In this document: piece after piece, positions 1 to 8,193 of the stretch
Position numbering within the stretch: position 1 is the first letter of the stretch
Layout: each line of letters starts with the position of its first letter
Source: Hymenobacter negativus
GTDB taxonomy: Bacteria; Bacteroidota; Bacteroidia; Cytophagales; Hymenobacteraceae
Length of the DNA: 64,000 nucleotides
Direction of reading: 5' to 3'
Assembly: GCF_016056375.1 (NCBI RefSeq)
Contig: NZ_JAEDAE010000012.1
Span: 1-64,000 of the forward strand
Position numbers and translations under genes: made by a program
Notes under the pieces: generated by a model
Told to the model about the DNA's origin: nothing
The model's input: the letters and a program-made list of their open reading frames with translations, nothing else
Databases searched by the model: none

Positions 1-58
1 TTTCTACTAGAGCAGCTGCTTTTCGCAGAACCCGATGCCCTGTTGGCGATTGGGAGTG

Positions 59-88
59 CAAAAGTACGGGGATTTTTTCGGAATGCAA
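59..88 (-). promoter_or_regulatory. Promoter reading out of the left edge
   Basis: On the minus strand a TTG (86-88) lies 19 bases upstream of TACTTTTG (59-66). This matches the Bacteroidota sigma-A pattern TTG-N19-TAnnTTTG. Transcription would start near position 52 and run leftwards. No ATG follows within the window, so the gene it serves is off the left edge. Confidence 0.6.
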
Positions 89-89
89 G

Positions 90-960
90 TAGTCGAAGAG
101 AATAGTGGGCAAATATTCGGTTTGTCGCGGTTCAATTGGCAAAGTACCGGTTTCACGAATTCACTACTATTAATAGGTACCTCATCCCAAGATGTTCTTT
201 TGACTACCTCTATAATGTGTGGTAATGCATACTACTTCACTACATGAATCGCATGAACACTATATAGTCAAAGACTGTGACATTGCTATGATTAATGTGA
301 ATTACCAATAGTATTGATGCATGGAAGAAACTACAGCAAGGAATAATATCTGAAAAGCGGGTACAATGCCCCTCATGCATTTGAGCAACGGAACAACCAA
401 AGTATGTTTTTTATACACTACTGTTGGTTAGCTATTGTACTGTGGGTACACTGCCCAATACGCCGTTGGGTGTAGCTGAGGCCCCACGCGTTTCATTTCT
501 ATCGTCGCACTATCGGCCTTGAGGTCCAGCACGCTTTAGGGACCAGACAAGTAATACTAGAGACTAGCTACTCATTTTGACTTTAGTGTTTCCTTGATGA
601 AGGTAAACGACTAAGGATGGGGTTAGATTATTATAATGCTTAGGGCGTTAAGCCTCTATCTGACCAATAGGGCTACACCTCGCTATATTCAACCGATTGA
701 ATATCTAAACAAGCATGGGAGGTGGCCGGTGCTAAATGTGCGCTACTGCGCTGTAAGGCTGCTGCACTATTGGAAAAATAATGGCTGTTTCCACCTTATT
801 GAGGAGAAGTCCACAAGCTTTGAAGAGCAGCGTTTGACTATTAGCTATGTTTAGTGTCAGCATAAGCGGGCGGGCTGCATGTCTTGGCTAGTTCTTCGTT
901 CCTGTGCAGCCTTTGCTAACCAAGCGATGTTAACCAGCATTTTCCGCCTTCGCAGGGGCA
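90..960. other. Gene-poor AT-rich stretch, no recognisable gene
   Basis: This stretch is clearly lower in G+C than the rest (about one third G+C in 241-300). Reading frames are short and resemble no family I know; the longest is 72 codons at 636-854. I see no tRNA, terminator or strong inverted repeat. It may be decayed or foreign DNA, or a long non-coding spacer. Nothing more can be supported. Confidence 0.5.
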
Positions 961-962
961 TT

Positions 963-999
963 AAAAAAGGCCCTCTGCGCAATGCGGAGGGCCTTTTTT
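963..999 (-). terminator. Intrinsic terminator of tRNA-Phe
   Basis: A hairpin with GGCCCTC and GAGGGCC arms is flanked by an A-run on the left and a T-run on the right, so it can work in both directions. It lies directly downstream of the minus-strand tRNA gene. Confidence 0.8.
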
Positions 1000-1000
1000 G

Positions 1001-1073
<73 letters not shown>

Positions 1074-1110
1074 GTCTCCCCACTGCGCCTTTAGGTTGCT
1101 TAGGGGACCG

Positions 1111-1140
1111 CAAAGGTACGAAAGCAATGCAACGAAGCAA
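1111..1140 (-). promoter_or_regulatory. Promoter of tRNA-Phe
   Basis: The minus strand has TTG (1138-1140), 19 bases, then TACCTTTG (1111-1118), an exact match to the Bacteroidota -33/-7 consensus. The box lies 37 bases upstream of the mature tRNA 5' end. Confidence 0.8.
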
Positions 1141-1245
1141 GAGTCCCAGCAAAAAAAGTGTGAATATGTGCGCCAAGTTTAAAAAGTAGTAGGCATGCCG
1201 AGTATATTGCAGCCCCAAACGTTTCCACCTGCTTACCTTTACTGC

Positions 1246-2646
1246 ATGTTGCAATCCATCCTCTTTTTACTGCTCCTGGTAGCGGCTTTTGGCTTTTTCA
1301 CGTGGCAGGTCCGGAAAATCCGGGCTAACATCCTAGTTGGGCGTGAGCGCGACATGAGTGGCAATGTGGCCGAGCGGTTTCAGAAAACCTTGCTGGTGGC
1401 TTTCGGGCAGCAAAAAATGTTCAAGCGCATGACGCCGGCGTTGTTGCACCTGGTGGTGTACGTGGGCTTTCTGGTTATCAACATTGAGGTGATTGAGATT
1501 GTGGTGGATGGGCTATTTGGCAACATCTTCGGCTTTCATCGGGCATTGAAGTTCTTGGGGCCGGTGTATGATGTGCTGATGGCGACCAACGAAATCCTGG
1601 CGGCGCTGGTGATTGTGGCCGTAGCCGCGTTTTGGTGGCGCCGCAATAGCAACCCGCCGCTCAAGCGCTTCACGGGGCCGGAGTTGCGACTGTGGCCGAA
1701 GATGGATGCCAATATCATCCTTTATATAGAGGTGGCGCTGATGGTGGCATTGTTCTTTATGAATACGGCCGATTTGAAGCTGCACGAACTGCGCGGCGAA
1801 GACCTGCCGGGGACATTCCCTATCAGCAACCTGCTGGTGGGCCTGCTGCCCGGCAACGAGGGCACGCTGCACGTGTTGGAGCGGTTGGGCTGGTGGATTC
1901 ATATTACCGGCATCCTGTTGTTTCTAAACTACCTGCCCAGCTCGAAGCACTTCCACATCATCATGGCGTTTCCGAACGTGTGGTACTCGCGACTGGTGCC
2001 GCAGGGGCAGTTCTCGAACGTGGAGAGCATCACCAACGAGGTGAAGGCGATGATGGACCCCGGCTTTGTAGTGCCCCCCGCCCCTACCGCGCCCGATGGC
2101 TCGGCGCTGGCGCCCACGCCTTTCGGTGCGAAAGACGTGGACGACCTGCCTTGGACCAACCTGCTGAATGCCTACTCCTGCACCGAGTGTGGCCGTTGCA
2201 CTTCGGTGTGTCCAGCCAACCTGACGGGCAAGCTGCTCTCGCCGCGCAAAATCATCATGGACACGCGCGACCGGATGGAAGAGAAGTATAACTCGCCCGT
2301 CATTTTCCGCCCTAATGTGTACGGAGAGGAAGCCAAGCACGAGCCCATTACCGACATGATGGAGGCTACGCTGCTGCGCGGCAAGGTGACGCCGGAGGAG
2401 CTTTGGGCCTGCACTACCTGCAACGCCTGCGTGGAAAGCTGCCCGGTGAACATCAACCCGCTGGAAAGCATCATCGAGATGCGCCGTTTTCTGGTGCTGG
2501 AAGAGTCGGCCGCGCCAAACTCGCTGAACGTGATGTTCTCGAACATTGAAAACAACGGCGCGCCGTGGGCTTTCTCGCCGTCGGACCGGTTCAACTGGGC
2601 TGATGACTTGTTTGCGGCCGAGAAACCGGCAGCGACGGTTGCGTAA
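1246..2646 (+). CDS. Membrane-anchored 4Fe-4S oxidoreductase subunit (HdrD/GlcF-like, split)
   Basis: Predicted electron-transfer subunit in the inner membrane. The N-terminal half has about four to five hydrophobic segments, resembling the cytochrome b-like part of heterodisulfide or nitrate reductases. The C-terminal half has two 4Fe-4S motifs, CTECGRCTSVCP and CTTCNACVESCP. The partner cysteine-rich subunit follows at 2788, so the pair looks like a split HdrD/GlcF-type enzyme; donor and acceptor cannot be told from sequence. An in-frame ATG lies at 1195, but I prefer 1246: it begins a hydrophobic segment (MLQSILFLLLL), and a box TACCTTTA (1234-1241) ends 4 bases before it, as in other apparently leaderless genes here. 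Confidence 0.85.
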   Translation: MLQSILFLLLLVAAFGFFTWQVRKIRANILVGRERDMSGNVAERFQKTLLVAFGQQKMFKRMTPALLHLVVYVGFLVINIEVIEIVVDGLFGNIFGFHRALKFLGPVYDVLMATNEILAALVIVAVAAFWWRRNSNPPLKRFTGPELRLWPKMDANIILYIEVALMVALFFMNTADLKLHELRGEDLPGTFPISNLLVGLLPGNEGTLHVLERLGWWIHITGILLFLNYLPSSKHFHIIMAFPNVWYSRLVPQGQFSNVESITNEVKAMMDPGFVVPPAPTAPDGSALAPTPFGAKDVDDLPWTNLLNAYSCTECGRCTSVCPANLTGKLLSPRKIIMDTRDRMEEKYNSPVIFRPNVYGEEAKHEPITDMMEATLLRGKVTPEELWACTTCNACVESCPVNINPLESIIEMRRFLVLEESAAPNSLNVMFSNIENNGAPWAFSPSDRFNWADDLFAAEKPAATVA

Positions 2647-2654
2647 CAACCACC

Positions 2655-2760
2655 TGTCATGCTGACGAAGGAAGCATCTTATCATCGCTGCTTTCGTCTA
2701 GTTTACTAATCTCACTGCGGCGGAGACGTGATAAGGTCCTTCGCTCCGCTCAGGATGGCA
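2655..2760. repeat. REP-like inverted repeat
   Basis: The left arm (2655-2683, beginning TGTCATGCTGACGAAGGA) and right arm (2728-2760, ending CTTCGCTCCGCTCAGGATGGCA) are imperfect reverse complements. The arms match the pairs at 30129-30226 and, more distantly, 21761-21871. The element fills the gap between the two iron-sulfur genes, so any joint transcript would carry it as a hairpin. Confidence 0.75.
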
Positions 2761-2787
2761 CCCGTGTCGTTCTCCACTTCCCCAACT

Positions 2788-3684
2788 ATGACTCCAGAAG
2801 CTCCCGCTAAAAAGCAAATCAACGTTCCCGTCATGGCCGATTTGGCGGCCCGCAACGAGTCGCCCGAAATCCTGTTCTGGGTGGGCTGTGCCGGCGCGTT
2901 CGATGACCGGTACAAGCGCGTGACCCGCGCTTTTGTGCGCATCCTCGACCATGTGGGCACCAAATACGCCGTGCTGGGCCTGGAAGAAAGCTGCACCGGT
3001 GACCCCGCCAAGCGCGCCGGCAACGAATTCCTGTTTCAGATGCAGGCCATGCAGAATATCACGACCTTGAATGGCTACGGCATCAAGAAAATCGTGACCG
3101 CCTGCCCGCATTGCTTCAACACCATCAAGAACGAATACCCTGCCCTGGGCGGCGACTACGAGGTCATTCATCACAGCACGTACCTGCAGCAGCTTATTAA
3201 CGAGGGCAAAGTGGGCGTGACCGGAGGCGAGAGCTTCAAGGGCCGCCGCATTACTTTCCACGACAGCTGCTACCTGGGCCGCGCCAATAACATCTACGAA
3301 GCGCCACGCGAGGTGCTGGCCGCCCTCGATGCTGACCTAGTGGAGATGAAGCGCAGCCGCGCCAACGGCCTGTGCTGCGGCGCGGGCGGCGCGCAGATGT
3401 GGAAAGAAGCCGAACCGGGCAAAAAGGAAATCAACATAGAGCGCACCGAGGAGGCCCTGGCTACACTGGCCGGCAAGGCCGAAGCGCTGGCCAACCTGGG
3501 CGGCGTGGAAACCGAAACCAGTGCCCCCGGTGCCCACGATTTGCAGGGCAGCATTATCGCTGTTTCGTGCCCCTTCTGCATGACGATGATGAGTGACGGC
3601 GTAAAAAACAAGGAGCAGGAAAGCAAGGTGCAGGTGTTTGACCTGGCCGAGCTGGTGGCTTCGGCAGAGGGCATCAATGCCTAA
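2788..3684 (+). CDS. Cysteine-rich (CCG-domain) iron-sulfur oxidoreductase subunit
   Basis: About 298 residues with two cysteine-rich CCG-type domains as in HdrB, GlpC and LutA. These domains hold an unusual iron-sulfur centre that receives electrons from the 4Fe-4S partner encoded just upstream. The first domain reads GCAGAF, ESCTGD, ACPHC; its central motif is SCTG rather than CCG. The second reads DSCYLGR, GLCCGAGG, SCPFC and is complete. The frame is open from 2728, but that part lies in the intergenic repeat, so the ATG at 2788 is chosen. Soluble and probably bound to the upstream membrane subunit. Confidence 0.85.
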   Translation: MTPEAPAKKQINVPVMADLAARNESPEILFWVGCAGAFDDRYKRVTRAFVRILDHVGTKYAVLGLEESCTGDPAKRAGNEFLFQMQAMQNITTLNGYGIKKIVTACPHCFNTIKNEYPALGGDYEVIHHSTYLQQLINEGKVGVTGGESFKGRRITFHDSCYLGRANNIYEAPREVLAALDADLVEMKRSRANGLCCGAGGAQMWKEAEPGKKEINIERTEEALATLAGKAEALANLGGVETETSAPGAHDLQGSIIAVSCPFCMTMMSDGVKNKEQESKVQVFDLAELVASAEGINA

Positions 3685-3756
3685 ATTTTGAGGGTGTGAA
3701 TACATTTCTGGGGGTAAGCGGAAACAAGAAAACGTGCTTAGCTCCGTTTACCCCCA

Positions 3757-3764
3757 TACCTTTG
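3757..3764 (+). promoter_or_regulatory. -7 box TACCTTTG
   Basis: Exact match to the Bacteroidota -7 element, 64 bases upstream of the ATG at 3828. I see no convincing TTG at the expected distance. It supports a separate transcript and the downstream start of the next gene. Confidence 0.5.
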
Positions 3765-3827
3765 GAGGAATGGGCTGCCCGTTTGGGGGAGCTGCCCAGC
3801 CGTACTCACTGCCTTAAACCGCTCCTT

Positions 3828-4340
3828 ATGTACGTTGCCTTCGACCAGCTGCCGCCCGAGGCCCGGGTGTGGATTTACCAGGCCAGCCGTCCGCTCAGCG
3901 GGCCGGAGATAGTGGGCGTGATGCCCATTTTGGCCCGCTTTGCCGAAGAATGGACCAGCCACGGCCGCAGCCTGCTGGCTTCGGGCGAATTTCTGCATCA
4001 ACAGTTTTTGGTGATTGGGCTGGATGAGGGCGTGGCCGGCGCAAGCGGTTGTTCTATTGATGCTTCGGTGCGCTTCGTGGCTCAGCTTGAGCAGCGCCTG
4101 GGAGTGGAACTGCTGGAAAAATCCCGCTTGGCGTTTTTACAGGCCGGCACGGTGCAGCTACTCAAGCGAGGAGAATTGAAAGCGGCCGTAGCAGCCGGAA
4201 CAATAGGCCCGGACACCTTTTATTTCGATAATACGCTAGCGACTAAGGGTGAATTGGATACCCGCTGGCCCCGTCCAGCCAGCCAAACCTGGTTGGTTCG
4301 CTACTTCGGGCAGGAAGAAAAAAACGGACAGCTTACGTGA
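3828..4340 (+). CDS. Conserved Bacteroidota protein, often labelled 'ABC transporter ATPase'
   Basis: 170 residues starting MYVAFDQLPPEARVWIYQA. I recognise the pattern (YVPFDQLP...RVWIYQ...SIDASVRFI) from a protein conserved across Bacteroidota that databases often call 'ABC transporter ATPase'. It has no Walker A, signature or Walker B motif, so that label is not supported and the function is unknown. There is no signal peptide or membrane segment. The frame extends upstream to 3696, but homology-like sequence begins at 3828 and a promoter box lies between. Confidence 0.8.
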   Translation: MYVAFDQLPPEARVWIYQASRPLSGPEIVGVMPILARFAEEWTSHGRSLLASGEFLHQQFLVIGLDEGVAGASGCSIDASVRFVAQLEQRLGVELLEKSRLAFLQAGTVQLLKRGELKAAVAAGTIGPDTFYFDNTLATKGELDTRWPRPASQTWLVRYFGQEEKNGQLT

Positions 4341-4442
4341 ATCCTGTTTAAAGGTAGTATTATTGCTAACCCAAAAATGCCTAATCGGGAATATTCCTGA
4401 TTCCTCCCTCTTCCCTCCCCACACCACCACCCCACTTCACCT

Positions 4443-6365
4443 ATGAGGAAACTATTATTCGTCTGCACTGCGGCTGGCTCTGTCGCGCTATTGAGCGGCT
4501 GTGCTACTAGCGGTGCTATGAGCAAGGGCGACAAGCAGTTCGCCCGTGGCCAGTATGAGCTAGCCATTCCCCTATACAAGGCCGATGTGGCCAAAGGCAA
4601 GGCAGCTGCAATCTCCAACTTCCGCATCGGCGAGGCTTACCGTCTCTCGAACCGGATTGAGGAAAGCGAGCCTTTCTACAAAGCCGCACTGGATGGTGGG
4701 GTGAAAAATGCTGACGCGGGCTTCCGCTACGCGGAGGCACTGAAAGCCAACGGCAAGTACGACGAGGCTGCGGCGCAGTTTGCGAGCTACGCCAGCAGCG
4801 GCGGTAACCGCACCCTGGCTGCCCGCGCTGAAACCGAAAGCAAGAACGCCGCCGCCAGCAAGGCCGTGGCTTCTATCAAAAACAAGTACGACGTGATGCC
4901 CGTGGACGCGCTGAACTCGGCCAGCTCCGATTTTGGCGGCACGATGATGGCCGGTACCGGCGACTTCGTATTTGCGTCAGGCCGCGAGGGCAAGAAGTAC
5001 CTCGGCAACGGCGAGAACTTCAACGACCTCTATGCCATTAAGTTTGACAACGCGGCGGCCATGACCGGCGGCACGGTGCGCAAACTCGAAGGCCCCTTTA
5101 ATACCGAGAATAAGCACGAAGCCAGCGCTACCTACACGCCCGATGGCAAGACGATGGTGTTTGCTCGCTCGAACGACGGCAGCAAAAAAGGCTACCTGAG
5201 CGTTGACCTCTGGATTTCATACCTCAAGGCTGGTGCCTGGAGCGAGCCCGTGCTGGCAAACATCAACGACCGCACAGCCGATGACTTTGCTCCAGCTTTC
5301 GCACCGGACGGCACCACGCTGTACTTCGCTTCGGGCCGTAAGGGCGGGCAGGGCGGCAACGACCTGTATAAGGCCACGCTCGGCCCGAACGGCCGCTTCT
5401 CGCCGGCTGAAAACCTCGGTGAGAGCATCAACACCGCCGGTAATGACAACTTCCCCGGCGTAGCGCCGGATGGCACGCTGTACTTTGCTTCGGACGGACG
5501 TCCCGGCCTAGGCAAGCTCGACCTCTTCATGGTGAAGAACGGCCAGCCCGTGAACCTGGGGGCTGATGTGAACAGTACCGCCGACGACTTCGCCCCCGTA
5601 CCGATGGCCGGCGACATGGGCTTGTTCAGCTCGAACCGCGCCGGTGGCAAGGGTTCGGACGACGAGTACATGTTCAAGAAGAAGCCGCTCAAGCTGGTGA
5701 CCTTCTATGCTGACGGCACCGTGCTGGAGCACGACGACAAAGCCAAAACCACGCTGCCCGTAGCCGGTGCCACCGTGACGGTGACCGGTGCCAACGGCCA
5801 GCGCCAGACCGCTACCAGCGGCCCAGACGGCAAATTCAGCCTGAAGCTGGACTCGGTGAGCAGCTACAACCTGCTGGCTGAGCGCGCCGGTGACTTCTCG
5901 TCGCGTGCCACGCTGAGCACCGTGGGCCGCAAGCCCAGCCAGGACCAGCTGCCCAACCTGACCAACGATATTCAGCTGCCAGTGACTCTGACGCTGAACA
6001 AAATCATCCTGGCCAAGGCAATTGAAGTCAAAGACATTCTCTACGACTACAATAAATATGACATCCGGCCGGATGCCGCCATCCGCCTCGATACGCTGGT
6101 GCAGACGCTGGTGGATAACCCCAAAATTTCCATCGAGCTGAGCTCGCACACCGACCAGCGCGGCAAGGACGCTTACAACCTGAAGCTTTCGCAACAGCGC
6201 GCCCAGGCCGCCGTTGACTACATCGTGAGCAAAGGCATTTCGAAGTCGCGCATCACGGCCAAGGGCTACGGCGAAACCCGCCCCATCGTGCTGAAGCCGA
6301 CGACGGAAGAAGAATACCAGCGCAACCGTCGCACCGAGTTCAAAGTGACCCGGATAGCGAAGTAG
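4443..6365 (+). CDS. OmpA-family outer membrane lipoprotein with PD40 propeller
   Basis: 640 residues. A lipoprotein signal peptide ends at the lipobox LLSGC (about residue 20). TPR-like helices follow (about 30-135), then a WD40/PD40-type beta-propeller with repeated FAPDGTTLYFAS-like strands (about 150-410), a carboxypeptidase-regulatory-like domain (about 430-510) and a C-terminal OmpA peptidoglycan-binding domain (about 530-640, SSHTDQRGKDAYN and RITAKGYGE). The architecture matches the PorE-like/OmpA proteins of Bacteroidota that tie outer-membrane machinery, including type IX secretion, to peptidoglycan. Assignment to T9SS here is inference. Confidence 0.9.
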   Translation: MRKLLFVCTAAGSVALLSGCATSGAMSKGDKQFARGQYELAIPLYKADVAKGKAAAISNFRIGEAYRLSNRIEESEPFYKAALDGGVKNADAGFRYAEALKANGKYDEAAAQFASYASSGGNRTLAARAETESKNAAASKAVASIKNKYDVMPVDALNSASSDFGGTMMAGTGDFVFASGREGKKYLGNGENFNDLYAIKFDNAAAMTGGTVRKLEGPFNTENKHEASATYTPDGKTMVFARSNDGSKKGYLSVDLWISYLKAGAWSEPVLANINDRTADDFAPAFAPDGTTLYFASGRKGGQGGNDLYKATLGPNGRFSPAENLGESINTAGNDNFPGVAPDGTLYFASDGRPGLGKLDLFMVKNGQPVNLGADVNSTADDFAPVPMAGDMGLFSSNRAGGKGSDDEYMFKKKPLKLVTFYADGTVLEHDDKAKTTLPVAGATVTVTGANGQRQTATSGPDGKFSLKLDSVSSYNLLAERAGDFSSRATLSTVGRKPSQDQLPNLTNDIQLPVTLTLNKIILAKAIEVKDILYDYNKYDIRPDAAIRLDTLVQTLVDNPKISIELSSHTDQRGKDAYNLKLSQQRAQAAVDYIVSKGISKSRITAKGYGETRPIVLKPTTEEEYQRNRRTEFKVTRIAK

Positions 6366-6386
6366 CCTGAGCCTTCTGATTATAGT

Positions 6387-6423
6387 AAAAAAGCCCCCGC
6401 AGCTAACGTTACGGGGGCTTTTT
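6387..6423 (+). terminator. Intrinsic terminator after the OmpA gene
   Basis: An AAGCCCCCG/CGGGGGCTT hairpin sits between an A-run and a T-run about 20 bases after the stop codon. Confidence 0.85.
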
Positions 6424-6551
6424 GCTGCCCGACCATTTACTAGAGGCAACGGCGAGCCAGTTGATTTAGGGGATGGTAAAACGTGGCACAGGTTTTGGAA
6501 ATAGCTGAACAGCGGCTGGATTTTCTGGCCGGTTGTTTCTTCTTTACTGCA

Positions 6552-7499
6552 ATGAAAAAGGCTCTACTTCTGGCGTTGGCGGGTTTGTTTGCCGCCGTGG
6601 CTCCCGCACTGGCGTATCCGCCCATGCCGGCTAATGTTAACTTTTCGTCGGAGCGCGGGGTACCGTTTGGGTTGGTGCTGGATGGGCGGCCGCTCACGCG
6701 GGGCATGGCCCGGCAGGTGCACGTGGACCAGCTAATGCCCGGCCAGCACTGGGCCGATTTCAGTGTGCCTACGGCGTATGGTGGGGCTCTGCGCTTCCGC
6801 AGCCGCGTGTGGCTGGAGCCCGGCCTCGAAACCACGTTTGTGCTGGTGACGCGGCCCGGCCAGCCGCTGTATTTGCAGCAGGTGAATGCCGTGGCACTGT
6901 ACGCGCCCGGCTATGGTGGCCGGGGCTACTACAACAACGGCGGCGGGCGCTACAACAGCCCGGTACCCTACAGCCAGGGCGGCGGCTACGGCAACCAAGG
7001 CAGCTACGGCAACGACCCGTATAACAACGGTGGCTACAACAACGCCCCGGCCCCCAATGCCTCCAACGGCGGCTACAGCAACAGCCCGAACTACCCCAGC
7101 AACGGCGGTGGCTATGGCAGCAACCCAAACTACCCCAGCAACGGCGGCTACAACAACGGCCCCACGCCCGGCAATTATCCCGGCACGGCCACCAGCAGCT
7201 ACCGCAGCATGGCTTCGCAAGACGTGGATGCGCTAGTGAAAACTGTGCAGGGGCGCATTACGGAGGCCAGTAAGTTGAGTGCGGCTAAGGATGGCTTGGC
7301 CCAGCGTAGCCTGCGAGCCGATGAACTGAGTCGTATCCTGCGTAGCATCAATTCCGAGGCTTGCCGGATAGATTTGGCCACGTTTGCCTACTCTCACGTC
7401 AGCGACCCGGAGAATTTCGACCGGGTGTATGATGCGTTTGAGACGGAAAGCGGAGCCAAGGCGGTAGAAGATGCCTTGAATAATGCTTCGCAGCGCTGA
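6552..7499 (+). CDS. Secreted DUF4476 protein with G/N/Y-rich linker
   Basis: 315 residues from the ATG at 6552, chosen because it starts a clear signal peptide (MKKALLLALAGLFAAVAPALA). An N-terminal beta-rich domain (about 25-115) is followed by a low-complexity Gly/Asn/Tyr/Pro segment (about 118-215) with repeated NYPSNGG units. The C-terminal part (about 225-312) matches DUF4476, a helical domain found in exported Bacteroidota proteins. Probably periplasmic or surface-exposed. The linker resembles elastic or adhesive spacers. Function unknown. Confidence 0.8.
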   Translation: MKKALLLALAGLFAAVAPALAYPPMPANVNFSSERGVPFGLVLDGRPLTRGMARQVHVDQLMPGQHWADFSVPTAYGGALRFRSRVWLEPGLETTFVLVTRPGQPLYLQQVNAVALYAPGYGGRGYYNNGGGRYNSPVPYSQGGGYGNQGSYGNDPYNNGGYNNAPAPNASNGGYSNSPNYPSNGGGYGSNPNYPSNGGYNNGPTPGNYPGTATSSYRSMASQDVDALVKTVQGRITEASKLSAAKDGLAQRSLRADELSRILRSINSEACRIDLATFAYSHVSDPENFDRVYDAFETESGAKAVEDALNNASQR

Positions 7500-7523
7500 G
7501 CGAGTGGGAATTGAGTGAATAAT

Positions 7524-7564
7524 AAAAAAAGGGCCGCTGTCGTAATGACAACGGCCCTTTTTTT
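7524..7564. terminator. Bidirectional terminator
   Basis: A GGGCCGCTGT/ACAACGGCCC hairpin with A-run and T-run flanks lies between convergent genes (DUF4476 and DUF4293). Confidence 0.85.
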
Positions 7565-7629
7565 GTTCGCCGCAGAACGAATCAGAGGAATATTCAACTC
7601 CGATTCCTCCTGCGCCGGAATGATATTTC

Positions 7630-8103
7630 TTAGCGCAGGCGGTCGGCGCTGCGCACCAACTGCTCGTCGCGGCGGATGAAGCGGTTGGCCAGCAGATTGA
7701 GCAGCAAGGCCAGTGTGGGCAGGTAGAAGGCGATGAGGACCTGGCCTTCGAGCTTGATGTTGAGCAGCTGCTCGCCTTTTGTCTGGAAGTAGAACTCGGC
7801 CCCAAGGGTGGCGGTGATGAGCAGCAGGTTGATGGAGCCCAGCATGAGCTGCTTCATGCGGCTGCGAAACTGGAAAATCTCGAAAATAGCCAGCGCGGCT
7901 GAGGCAGCGGCCAGCGCCCCGATGGCCCAGACCGGACCAATACCGGCCGGCACGGTGAGGCCTTTGGCATCGAACCCGAAGGCGGTGAGAGTTAATTCCT
8001 GATTGGTGAGGCCGTCGATTTTGTGCCATAGGGGCAGCGCCAGCAGGCTTAACATGGCCAGGGCCAGCAAAAGCAAAAACACGCTTTGGATTCTTTGTAT
8101 CAT
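7630..8103 (-). CDS. DUF4293 family membrane protein
   Basis: 157 residues from the ATG at 8103 (MIQRIQSVFLLLLALAML). It has four predicted membrane segments with a short hydrophilic loop after the first and a basic C-terminus. The IQRIQS/T start and overall pattern are typical of DUF4293, a Bacteroidota-specific inner-membrane family of unknown function. It is divergent from the thiolase gene. Confidence 0.85.
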   Translation of the reverse strand: MIQRIQSVFLLLLALAMLSLLALPLWHKIDGLTNQELTLTAFGFDAKGLTVPAGIGPVWAIGALAAASAALAIFEIFQFRSRMKQLMLGSINLLLITATLGAEFYFQTKGEQLLNIKLEGQVLIAFYLPTLALLLNLLANRFIRRDEQLVRSADRLR

Positions 8104-8193
8104 CTTTGTTGTAGTGTAGAACAAGTCCGGGCCAGTACCCGGGCCGCAAATTTAATCCCATCCGGCGCTTGCGCCGCCATTATTACCTTACGA

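Noticed and set aside
35..247. Open frame of 70 codons at the left end
   Set aside because: It runs across a good minus-strand promoter, resembles no protein family and lies in AT-rich non-coding DNA.
636..854. Open frame of 72 codons
   Set aside because: Starts and composition do not resemble the coding style of the genome; no family pattern; isolated in the gene-poor stretch. Kept only as a remark.
3828..4340. ABC transporter ATPase, as the family is often labelled
   Set aside because: No Walker A, signature or Walker B motif is present in the 170 residues.
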